In this document: positions 6,970 to 14,001 of the stretch, piece by piece
Position numbering within the stretch: the stretch's first letter is position 1
Layout: each line of letters opens with the position of its first letter
NCBI GenBank assembly: GCA_964591245.1
Contig: CAZPZZ010000075.1
Span: 1 to 19,554, forward strand
DNA from: CAZPZZ01 sp964591245
Lineage (GTDB): Bacteria > Acidobacteriota > Vicinamibacteria > Vicinamibacterales > UBA8438
Length of the DNA stretch: 19,554 bases
Direction: 5' to 3'
Notes under the pieces: model-generated
What the model saw: only the letters and a program-made list of their open reading frames with translations
What the model was told of the DNA's origin: nothing
Databases searched by the model: none
Translations under genes and position numbers: made by a program

Positions 6970-8442
6970 ATGAAAAATCTTCGTGGCTTCGGATTTCCCG
7001 TCCTTCTGGCAGTCGCGCTGGCGTCTCCAGCGGGGGTACAGGCGCAAGGAACTGTTGACATCATCGATGCTGCCAAACGGCAAGATCGTGGAGCGCTACA
7101 TCGTCTGCTCGCCGACGGCGCGAATGTCAATGTTACACAAGGGGATGGTGCGACGGCACTGCATTGGGCCGTGCATCGAGACGATGCCCGGGCGACGCGA
7201 CTGCTATTGGCTTCCGGAGCGAACGTCAATGCGGTGAATGCGCTCGGGGCGACACCGCTCTGGCTCGCTGCGATAAATGGGAGTGCGTCACTCGCTGGTG
7301 CGTTGCTCGAAGCCGGTGCTGATCCGAATGTGTCGCTGAAGGGGGGGGAGACGCCTTTGATGACAGCCGCCCGTTCGGGTAGTCGTGAGACGGTCGAGCA
7401 CTTGGTGGCATGGGGGGGCGATGTCAACGCGGCTGAATACGAACGCGGACAGACGGCGTTGATGTGGGCGGTTGCCCAGCGTCATGCTGATGTCGCCGCC
7501 CTGTTGCTGGCTGCGGGAGCTGATCTGAATGCGAGGACCAAGGTGTGGCGGCAGCTCGAGAACACGGCAGGGAATACGAATCCAATCGGGAATTTTCGGA
7601 TGGCGCACGGCGGGTCGACCGCAATGCTTTTTGCTGCAAGGAATGGCGATATCGAGACGGTCCGTGTCTTGCTCGACTACGGGGCAAATATTGGCGATGT
7701 GGCAGCCTCCGGTACGAGCGCGCTCGTCGTTGCTGCTCACAGTGGACATGAGGCGCTTGGAAAGTTTTTGCTGGAGCAGGGGAGTGATCCGAACGAGGCT
7801 GAAGCAGGCTACACCGCGCTGCACGCGGCTGTATTGCGCAGCGAGGTGGAGCTGGTTCGCGCGTTGTTGAAGCATGGGGCGGATATTGATGCGGTCGTGG
7901 AGCGCGGTACGCCGGGGCGGCGATTCAGCGCCGACTTCAGTATTCGCTACCAGGCAGTGGGGGCGAGTGCCTTCTGGCTGGCAGCGAAGTACGGTGAACT
8001 TGAGACTCTCAGGCTGCTGGCTGACCATGGGGCGAATCCGTTCATCACACCAGATAACGGGGTTTCGGTGCTTCAGGCAGCAATGGGGGTCCCTGCGATT
8101 TCTCAGGAAAACCGACGCAATCGTGTTGGGGTTCCGTTGGCCGAGGCGTCAGAGCGCGAAGCGCTTGTCCTCGAGCTGGCTCGGGTTGTGATCGACCTCG
8201 GTGCCGAGGTCAATGCGGTCGACGAGAGAGGCAACACGGCGCTTCACGATGCGGTACGCGTGGGGTTTACTCAAGTCGTCGATTTTCTCCTGAATCACGG
8301 TGCGGATGTCGATCTACGCAATAACAGGGATCAGACTCCGCTGGTGCTTGCAGAGACCCCGCTTCCGGTGGCCGGGACGAATGGACGACGAGCCACGCAG
8401 CCGGAAATTGCGGCGTTGCTTCGGCGCGTTGGGGTGGAGTAG
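6970..8442 (+). CDS. Secreted ankyrin-repeat protein
   Basis: Encodes 490 aa. The start at 6970 is supported by GAGG at 6962-6965, the TATAAT at 6940-6945, and a signal peptide that begins exactly there (residues 1-26, cut after GVQAQ). The mature protein is almost wholly ankyrin repeats, about 12 units, for example DGATALHWAV...LLLASGANVNA, GETPLMTAA, GYTALHAAV...LLKHGADIDA and GNTALHDAV...LLNHGADVDL. Three repeats carry insertions: after unit 5 (around 190-215), after unit 8 (around 310-325) and within unit 10 (around 370-395). No catalytic domain is attached. Ankyrin stacks bind other proteins, so an envelope scaffold or regulator is the natural reading. It is divergent from the PQQ dehydrogenase, which makes that enzyme a possible partner or co-regulated gene (inference). 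It converges on the lipocalin-like gene with only 7 bp between stops. Confidence 0.88.
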   Translation: MKNLRGFGFPVLLAVALASPAGVQAQGTVDIIDAAKRQDRGALHRLLADGANVNVTQGDGATALHWAVHRDDARATRLLLASGANVNAVNALGATPLWLAAINGSASLAGALLEAGADPNVSLKGGETPLMTAARSGSRETVEHLVAWGGDVNAAEYERGQTALMWAVAQRHADVAALLLAAGADLNARTKVWRQLENTAGNTNPIGNFRMAHGGSTAMLFAARNGDIETVRVLLDYGANIGDVAASGTSALVVAAHSGHEALGKFLLEQGSDPNEAEAGYTALHAAVLRSEVELVRALLKHGADIDAVVERGTPGRRFSADFSIRYQAVGASAFWLAAKYGELETLRLLADHGANPFITPDNGVSVLQAAMGVPAISQENRRNRVGVPLAEASEREALVLELARVVIDLGAEVNAVDERGNTALHDAVRVGFTQVVDFLLNHGADVDLRNNRDQTPLVLAETPLPVAGTNGRRATQPEIAALLRRVGVE

Positions 8443-8460
8443 CGGATCCTCACTCTACCC
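8432..8460. terminator. Hairpin spanning the convergent stops of 6970-8442 and 8450-8992
   Basis: GGGTGGAGT (8432-8440) pairs with ACTCTACCC (8452-8460), nine pairs including one G-T, around an 11-base loop holding GGATCC. It overlaps both stop codons. No T-tract follows on either strand, so it may stall or protect transcripts rather than act as a classical terminator. Confidence 0.35.
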
Positions 8461-8992
8461 GCCGGTATCGTCGGATGGGTTGGCGGTCGCGGCCCATGAG
8501 CAGAAAGGTATCCTCGGCGATGTTGTATTCCCATCGCAGGGTGGCCTCTGCATCTTCAAGAATAAGGTGTTCACCGTCACGCGTGATCTCGAAGGTTCGC
8601 ATCGGAATCATTCGGAGACGGAGGCTCGCGTCAGCGGTCGTGGCGCCCGAGCGGTCTTCTGAACGGTCGTAACCATAGGTCCAACTGGTTGCGCCCCAAT
8701 GGTAGCGCCCATAGCCGGCCGTGGTGTCGTAACCACTAACGCCGTCGCGATGTCGCGTGGCCATTACCTTGCCGGCGTGGACCATCCATCTTCCGTCCAT
8801 CTCGGGCGGGCGAAGGATCTGGCCGTCCACATACCATTCGATCAATTCCCAGGTGCCTTCGATGATTGCCCGTATGTCTTCCGCGGGTTGGTCGTCCTGC
8901 GCTATCACGACGTGTGGTGTGGCCAGCATGAAGCTCGTTACGAGTGCGGAAAGGAGACGTCCTGGATTCGCCAGTCTAGAGATGTCACTCAT
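8450..8992 (-). CDS. Small secreted protein, possibly lipocalin-like
   Basis: Encodes 180 aa from the ATG at 8990-8992, where a Sec signal begins (residues 1-32, cut after VVIAQ). The frame is open to 9100, but that would overlap the opposite-strand phosphatase start and hide the signal. The ribosome site is poor. The mature part starts with IIEGTWELIEWYVDG (43-57) and then strands such as GRWMVHAGKVMATRHRDG (67-84), ending EYNIAEDTFLLMGRD. This pattern, G-T-W-E-L near the N-terminus with a beta-rich body, resembles small lipocalin-like domains that hold hydrophobic ligands. The match is by eye and weak; otherwise it is a hypothetical exported protein. It is divergent from the phosphatase with 31 bp between starts. 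Confidence 0.6.
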   Translation of the reverse strand: MSDISRLANPGRLLSALVTSFMLATPHVVIAQDDQPAEDIRAIIEGTWELIEWYVDGQILRPPEMDGRWMVHAGKVMATRHRDGVSGYDTTAGYGRYHWGATSWTYGYDRSEDRSGATTADASLRLRMIPMRTFEITRDGEHLILEDAEATLRWEYNIAEDTFLLMGRDRQPIRRYRRVE

Positions 8993-9000
8993 TGGATCCG

Positions 9001-9006
9001 TATAAT
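9001..9006 (+). promoter_or_regulatory. Consensus -10 box TATAAT for the PhoD-like gene
   Basis: A perfect TATAAT sits 17 bases before the ATG at 9024, inside the 31-bp gap between two divergent starts. The leader would be only about 11 bases, just enough for GGAGG at 9013-9017. Any -35 would lie within the opposite gene's first codons; none is obvious. Confidence 0.45.
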
Positions 9007-9023
9007 CGCCTCGGAGGTAGGGT

Positions 9024-10667
9024 ATGAGCAAGCGACGACGGGTTGATCGGCGGAAGTTCCTGGCAGGATCCGCAGGAGCCTTGGGTGCGGCATTCTTCAA
9101 GCGCTTACCGCTCGGAGCGATGGCTGAGCAGGCGGCGCCCCCGGCCCCTGTGAACTGGGACCCAGGTCAGGTCAGGCACGTGCTTCCGACCGTCAGTGAC
9201 TCCCGTATCCTGCTGAAGGTATCGCTGGAGCGGCCGCTTGCTTCGGCACCACGGTTGCAAGTGGGTGCGACGGACGTCGTGGGCAGACAGAACGACACGG
9301 CAGGGGCCTACTGGCAGTTTTACGCAACTGGCCTGACGCCAGGCAGACGCTATGAACTGTCGCTTCGCGACGCAAACGGTGCGTCCCTGTGCGAGCCGTG
9401 GCCGCTGTCGACATTCCCTGCTCCGGATAGCACACCTGAGCGGTTCAGGATGTTGTTTTTCAGTTGTGCCGGTGGACCCGGGGGCAGCTACGACGGGATC
9501 GGGCAACGGCAGGGGTTCTTGCCGACGCGGATTCGCAATCGCCTCCTACGACGGGCCCTGTCCTTTGAGCCGGACGCAGCAGTGGCCAATGGTGACCATA
9601 TCTACTGGGATCTACATACCTGGCAGGGTGAGAACGCAGGTCAACTCAGCGCGAGTGGGCGAGAGTCGAATTTTGATTTTTCGGACACTGTCTTTGGAGG
9701 GAACAACGAGACAGCATTGAAGGCTGCTGCCGGACCCCAGATTGTACCCGTGTACGGAAGAGACTTTCGTTCTACGCCGGTGTTCTTCCTGCAGGACGAT
9801 CACGACCATTGGGAGAATGACGCTGTCACGGATGATATTGCCAGCTTCCCGGTGCCCTGGTTTCAATTACAGCTCGGCCGTGCTACCCAGCAGTTGTATT
9901 ACCCGGAGTTCTTGCCGGATACTCGCCGACCGGCTGGGCTGCCATGGTCCGGCGTCAGCGACCGGGGGGACCTGTCAGAAAGTTTTGGTACCGTGCGATA
10001 CGGAGATCTCGCTGAGGTCTTACTCTACGACGTTCGTCGCACGGCGAGCCTGGCTGGGCCGAACGCGGTCTTCGTTGACCGCCAGGTTGAACAGTGGTTG
10101 GTCGAGCGTACAGCGGACAACGAGGTTCGGCATCTCGTTCATGCTCCCTCTAATCCCTTCGGGTGGAGCGCCGGGAAGTGGGGGGAGTGGTATCCGGACA
10201 TCCTGAACCGTGAAACTGGTGAGCTGACGACGGCGATGGAGAAGCCGTATTGGCAGCGAGGCTGGCTCAGCCAACACGATCGGATCGTGGCGAGCATTGG
10301 TGGGCAGCCGGAGCGAGTGCCGATCGTGATCAGTGGAGATCTACATGCCGTCGGATCAGGACGAATCCATCGTGCAGGGCAGGTGAATTTGGCTGGGCGA
10401 CCGCTGACCGCTGTACTGAGCGGTCCTATCGGGACCTCGATCCGGGGGTTCCCGTCGGTTGTGCGTGGGATTGGTGCTACGCCGCCTGAACATCTCGATC
10501 TGGAGGAGTCGGTGGCTCCTATCGAAGATCATGGTTTCACTCTTGTGGACTTTCTCCCGGATCGGATCATCCTGCGGCAGTTCAAGTGGGATGTTGATTT
10601 GCAGCCGCTTGAGGCGATCGACCGCCTAGAGCCGTTTTTCATGACGGAGTTGCCAAGACAGGGCTGA
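9024..10667 (+). CDS. Tat-exported PhoD-like metallophosphatase
   Basis: Encodes 547 aa, with GGAGG at 9013-9017 before the ATG. The N-terminus carries a twin-arginine signal (RRKFLAG at 9-15, then a hydrophobic stretch to about 35). A fibronectin-like N-terminal domain (about 45-133) leads into the metallophosphatase core. Metal-site motifs are visible: FFSCAG (145-150), NGDHIYWD (189-196), QDDHDHWEND (257-266) and SGDLH (437-441). These match the PhoD pattern of GD-x-Y, DDHD...ND and SGDxH. C148 sits where PhoD uses a cysteine ligand. PhoD enzymes are Fe/Ca phosphodiesterase-phosphomonoesterases exported folded by Tat. Here it would release phosphate or alcohols from organic phosphates in the periplasm; the substrate is unknown. 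The tail is shorter than in classical PhoD and no membrane anchor is seen. It converges on the methyltransferase with 13 bp between stops. Confidence 0.85.
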   Translation: MSKRRRVDRRKFLAGSAGALGAAFFKRLPLGAMAEQAAPPAPVNWDPGQVRHVLPTVSDSRILLKVSLERPLASAPRLQVGATDVVGRQNDTAGAYWQFYATGLTPGRRYELSLRDANGASLCEPWPLSTFPAPDSTPERFRMLFFSCAGGPGGSYDGIGQRQGFLPTRIRNRLLRRALSFEPDAAVANGDHIYWDLHTWQGENAGQLSASGRESNFDFSDTVFGGNNETALKAAAGPQIVPVYGRDFRSTPVFFLQDDHDHWENDAVTDDIASFPVPWFQLQLGRATQQLYYPEFLPDTRRPAGLPWSGVSDRGDLSESFGTVRYGDLAEVLLYDVRRTASLAGPNAVFVDRQVEQWLVERTADNEVRHLVHAPSNPFGWSAGKWGEWYPDILNRETGELTTAMEKPYWQRGWLSQHDRIVASIGGQPERVPIVISGDLHAVGSGRIHRAGQVNLAGRPLTAVLSGPIGTSIRGFPSVVRGIGATPPEHLDLEESVAPIEDHGFTLVDFLPDRIILRQFKWDVDLQPLEAIDRLEPFFMTELPRQG

Positions 10668-10679
10668 CGCGCTGTCGGC
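10652..10679. terminator. Weak hairpin at the convergent ends of the PhoD-like and methyltransferase genes
   Basis: GACAG (10657-10661) pairs with CTGTC (10672-10676), and GCC (10652-10654) with GGC (10677-10679) after a two-base bulge. There is no T-tract. It may mark the end of both genes, but the stem is short. Confidence 0.22.
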
Positions 10680-10680
10680 G

Positions 10681-11490
10681 CTATCGCTCTGCCACGATGT
10701 AGAAGAGCCAGCCTGGACAGTTTTTAACTTCCGTCATGGGGCGGAAATCGCTGGACTCTGGGTCATCGTCGACATCCCAGAGGACCTCGACGTTTCGGAA
10801 GCCAGTTTCCTCCAGAGCGTCCGTCAGTTCGGCCGGTGTGTAGACACGCCAGTGATAGCTGAAGGCGCGCTTCCATCGTTTCTGGTTCTTGAATACGAAG
10901 TGGATATGACAGTGTGCAAGGTTGTCAATCGGGTTGAAGCTGCCTTGTTCCCAGATGTAGCCGAAGGTGCCGTCTGGACTGTCGACGATGCGCCGGTCTC
11001 GTGCTTTTTGGCCGCTTTCCCAGCCCCCGTACCCGTCAAGCATGATGATGCCCCCCGGCGACAGGCTGTGGCGTACGGACTCCAAGTAGGAAAGTAGTGT
11101 CGAGCGGGGATACATGAGGTACGAGGAGAAATTGAGGCCCTGCGCAATATCGGCATAGGGGCGTGTTGCATTCCGCACATCTTGGCAGCGGAGGTCGACA
11201 CGTTCCGCCGCTGAACCGAGTCGGGCGACGTTGTGCTGTGTCGCCCAGTCGAGTGTCGGTTGGTCCAGGTCGAGTCCGATGGCACGGTTGTCCTCGTGGT
11301 CGGATACCCACTGGCAGGCGACGGCGGCCGAACCGCAAAAATCTTCCCGGAGTACACGCGCAGGGCGACCGTTTCGCTGGCGGTACTTGCGCGCGGCCAA
11401 TTCGACTTCGAATTGTGGGTCTTGGACGGAGAGTTCATAGAGACGGAGACGGTCTGCTTGCTTGCGACGGAGGGTATAGTTCGTGGCCAT
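10681..11490 (-). CDS. Class I SAM-dependent methyltransferase
   Basis: Encodes 269 aa from the ATG at 11488-11490 (reads MATNYTLRRKQADR). The frame is open to 11601, but the extra residues have no family-like features. The SAM-binding motif is RVLREDFCGSA (about 45-55), followed by the acidic strand end GLDLD (72-76). A later segment, SPGGIIMLDGYGG, forms the next strand. The EDFCG variant of motif I is typical of a bacterial subfamily whose members end in a P-GW-FYIV segment, seen here at the C-terminus. No signal or membrane segment is seen, so it is cytosolic. The substrate is unknown. The ribosome site is poor. It is divergent from the Tat alpha/beta hydrolase gene, 143 bp apart, and is the only clearly cytosolic housekeeping-type gene in the middle of the window. 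Confidence 0.8.
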   Translation of the reverse strand: MATNYTLRRKQADRLRLYELSVQDPQFEVELAARKYRQRNGRPARVLREDFCGSAAVACQWVSDHEDNRAIGLDLDQPTLDWATQHNVARLGSAAERVDLRCQDVRNATRPYADIAQGLNFSSYLMYPRSTLLSYLESVRHSLSPGGIIMLDGYGGWESGQKARDRRIVDSPDGTFGYIWEQGSFNPIDNLAHCHIHFVFKNQKRWKRAFSYHWRVYTPAELTDALEETGFRNVEVLWDVDDDPESSDFRPMTEVKNCPGWLFYIVAER

Positions 11491-11537
11491 TAGTCTTGTG
11501 GTCTGAAAGCTCTGCCGCGCGAAAGTTACGGCAGGGG

Positions 11538-11543
11538 TATTAT
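11538..11543 (+). promoter_or_regulatory. Candidate -10 box TATTAT in the divergent region
   Basis: TATTAT (five of six consensus bases) lies in the 143-bp gap between the methyltransferase (-) and the alpha/beta hydrolase (+). Read on the minus strand the overlapping sequence gives GATAAT, so it could serve either gene. No convincing -35 is seen on either side. Confidence 0.22.
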
Positions 11544-11633
11544 CAACCGTTCTGGAAGCGTTGGCGCAGAAGCGATGTTGCTCTCCGCGCCGTGTGAACA
11601 TGCACCGGACGGCTCAAGACGGAGGATCATGTC

Positions 11634-12635
11634 ATGACACGCAGCCGACGAGAATTCTTGAAGAGTGTAAGCGCTGTTGGCGCCGCGGTGGCGGCAAGTC
11701 CGTCCTTGGGGGCCGCCCGTCGAGGTGCGCAGGCAGCTCAGGTGCAGGGGGTACGTATGATCCAGACAGAGGTGCTTGACATCGGTTACGAGGCGCACGG
11801 CGATGAGCGCGGGTTTCCGATCATCCTGTTGCATGGGTTCCCCTATGACGTGCGATCGTGGGATGGCGTTGTACCGCCATTGGCTGGGGCCGGCTACCGT
11901 GTGCTCGTGCCCTATCTACGTGGATACGGCCCAACGCGTTTCAGGGATCCTGACGCGCCCAGAATGGCGGAGCAGGCGGCTATTGCCCAGGATGTCGTGG
12001 ATTTCGCCGACGCGCTGGGCCTTGAGGAGTTTGCCCTAGCGGGCTTTGATTGGGGCAACCGAGCCGCGTGCATCACGGCCATCCGTCACCCCCTGCGGGT
12101 GCGCGCGCAGGTCGCCATCAACGGATACTCAGTGCAGGATACGGTATCACCTGGTCGGCCGGGATCAGCGGCAGGCGAGGCGCGGCTGTGGTATCAGTGG
12201 TATTTCAACACCGACAGGGGGCGTGCTGGGCTTGAGTCCAACCGCCACGACATCATCCGGTATCTCTGGGAAACCTGGTCCCCCGGCTGGGAGTATACCG
12301 ATGAGGCCTACGAGCGTTCTGCGCCTTCGTTCGAGAACCCCGACTTTGTGGACATCGTGCTTCACTCGTATCGGCATCGGCACCTGAATGTCCCCGGTGA
12401 GGCACGGTTCTTGGAGGTGGAACGAGAGCTGGCGAGTCGTCCTCCTATTAGCGTGCCGGCGATCGTGCTGAGGGGGACGGCAAGTGGTTTCGGGCGACCG
12501 TCCCCCGACGCCTCTGCCGACCAGCGGCGGTTTACGAACTTGGTCGCTCGCCGTCTGGTCGATGGCGCTGGCCATGATCTGCCGGTGCAGCGGCCAGATG
12601 CTGTGTCCGAGGCGTTACTTGAATTGTTGGATTAG
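11634..12635 (+). CDS. Tat-exported alpha/beta hydrolase, epoxide-hydrolase/dehalogenase-like
   Basis: Encodes 333 aa. GGAGG at 11621-11625 sits 8 bases before the ATG. A twin-arginine signal is present (SRREFLK at 4-10, hydrophobic run to about 26). The hydrolase fold shows the oxyanion motif HGFP (67-70), LRGYG (95-99), the nucleophile elbow GFDWG with D139, and a catalytic histidine in GAGHDLP (H314). An Asp nucleophile points to epoxide hydrolases or haloalkane dehalogenases rather than esterases. The cap region includes WYQWYF (186-191), where epoxide hydrolases place tyrosines. The usual Asp three residues after the glycine of the seventh-strand motif appears replaced by Ser (GTAS, 281-284), so the charge relay may use another acid or be impaired. 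It runs co-directionally into the mandelate-racemase homologue 107 bp downstream. Confidence 0.82.
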   Translation: MTRSRREFLKSVSAVGAAVAASPSLGAARRGAQAAQVQGVRMIQTEVLDIGYEAHGDERGFPIILLHGFPYDVRSWDGVVPPLAGAGYRVLVPYLRGYGPTRFRDPDAPRMAEQAAIAQDVVDFADALGLEEFALAGFDWGNRAACITAIRHPLRVRAQVAINGYSVQDTVSPGRPGSAAGEARLWYQWYFNTDRGRAGLESNRHDIIRYLWETWSPGWEYTDEAYERSAPSFENPDFVDIVLHSYRHRHLNVPGEARFLEVERELASRPPISVPAIVLRGTASGFGRPSPDASADQRRFTNLVARRLVDGAGHDLPVQRPDAVSEALLELLD

Positions 12636-12742
12636 TCGGTCGTGTGCGGCAACGTGTGACGCGATTGTCGGTGCCGTGATGGCCTACCGTAGGTGTGTAG
12701 TTCGACCGTGGGTTCGTTGCAGCGACTGAGGGGAGGTTCGGC

Positions 12743-13870
12743 GTGGGGGGAGATCTGGGTAAGTTCCGGGCGCATCGGGATTCCGGCTTGACCGTTGACC
12801 GCATTTCGGCGACACCGGTGCTCCTACCGCTTGAACGTCCAGTGGTGGCTCGCATTGCGACCATCACGGAGTGGCCCCTGATTCTGATCGATCTTCGGAC
12901 AAAAGAAGGGGTTGTCGGAAGGAGTTATCTCGAACCGTACACGCCGAAGACGATGCGGTATCTTGTGCCGGCCTTGCACGATCTCGGGGAACTGCTGGAA
13001 GGGCAGCCAGTAGCACCTACGGATCTATTTGACACCGCACGAAAGTCGTTGCATTTCGTTGGCTACGAGGGCCTATCGGCAATTGCAGTGTCCGGACTCG
13101 ACATGGCGGCATGGGACGCGCTCGCCAAAGCCTCTGGGCAACCCCTGTGCGGTTTGCTTGGTGGTTCAGTGGGGGCGGTCCGCGCTTACAACAGTAACGG
13201 ACTCTGGTTACAGGAACCAGCGGCTGTGGCGGAAGAAGCTGTGGTCCTGCGCGACGAGGGAAGTTTCCACGGGTTGAAGCTTCGACTCGGGCGCGCGCAC
13301 CTTGCGGACGATCTGGCCACGATCGACGCGGTACGTCAGGCGGTGGGTGAGGACATGGAATTGATGGTCGACTTTAATCAAGGACTCGACCAGGCCGAGG
13401 CGCTCAGGCGCTGCCATGCACTTGATGAACTAGGTCTTGCCTGGATCGAAGAGCCAATCGTCTACGATGATATAGAGGGGTATCGCAAGCTGACCGCTGA
13501 TCTGGCGACACCTATTCAGCTTGGAGAGAATTTCTATGGGCCGAGGGCGTTGCACCGTGCGCTGGCCCTGGGTGCGTGCGACCTGGTAATGCCTGACTTT
13601 ATGCGTATTGGGGGTGTCACCGGGTGGCTGCGGGCCGCGGGTATTGCTGGTGCGGCGGGTGTGCCGATGTCGAGCCATCTCTACCCGGAGGTGGCCGCGC
13701 ACGTCCTGCGCGTTACTGAGACCGCTCATTGGCTGGAATGGCAGAGTTGGGCGGATCCAATTCTGCAACAGCCTTATGCCATGAGAGACGGTGAACTAGA
13801 GATTCCCAACGTACCGGGGGTGGGTTTGGAGTGGAATGACGATGCTGTCAAGGCGTTCGCGGTACCGTAG
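12743..13870 (+). CDS. Mandelate racemase/muconate lactonizing enzyme family protein (enolase superfamily)
   Basis: Encodes 375 aa starting at GTG 12743, with GGGGAGG at 12730-12736 spaced 6 bases. It aligns with my recollection of Pseudomonas putida mandelate racemase over its length. From the first catalytic Lys to the last Glu the offset is a constant 15 residues. Metal ligands are D210, E236 and E262; N212 follows in VDFNQ; the catalytic dyad is D285 (MPDFMRIGG) and H312 (MSSHLYPE); E332 (HWLEW) matches the transition-state Glu. In the K-x-K motif the first Lys is kept (K179) but the second is Arg (R181, in GLKLRLG). Known relatives abstract a proton alpha to a carboxylate for racemisation or acid-sugar dehydration. 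No signal peptide, so cytosolic. The substrate is likely a 2-hydroxy acid or aldonic acid, unproven. Confidence 0.9.
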   Translation: MGGDLGKFRAHRDSGLTVDRISATPVLLPLERPVVARIATITEWPLILIDLRTKEGVVGRSYLEPYTPKTMRYLVPALHDLGELLEGQPVAPTDLFDTARKSLHFVGYEGLSAIAVSGLDMAAWDALAKASGQPLCGLLGGSVGAVRAYNSNGLWLQEPAAVAEEAVVLRDEGSFHGLKLRLGRAHLADDLATIDAVRQAVGEDMELMVDFNQGLDQAEALRRCHALDELGLAWIEEPIVYDDIEGYRKLTADLATPIQLGENFYGPRALHRALALGACDLVMPDFMRIGGVTGWLRAAGIAGAAGVPMSSHLYPEVAAHVLRVTETAHWLEWQSWADPILQQPYAMRDGELEIPNVPGVGLEWNDDAVKAFAVP

Positions 13871-13885
13871 GATATGTTTCCCACC

Positions 13886-13914
13886 TTGCGTCTCTCGTCG
13901 ACGGACGCTACCCT
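13886..13914 (+). promoter_or_regulatory. Candidate promoter before the 14002 gene
   Basis: TTGCGT (13886-13891) and TACCCT (13909-13914) are spaced by 17 bases. Each matches three of six consensus positions. It lies 16-44 bp after the stop of the mandelate-racemase homologue and about 90 bases before the ATG at 14002. Confidence 0.28.
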
Positions 13915-14001
13915 TTTGGTTGAGATAGAGGCGAATGCCGCATGCGGCGGCTGGCGCCGTCCCGATGGATGGCGAGGGGACGGCTTGCAGGAGAAGATCG
14001 A

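Noticed and set aside
7288..8028. 246-codon minus-strand frame opposite the ankyrin gene
   Set aside because: Regular ankyrin repeats on the plus strand explain the sequence; the repeat periodicity also keeps the opposite frame open.
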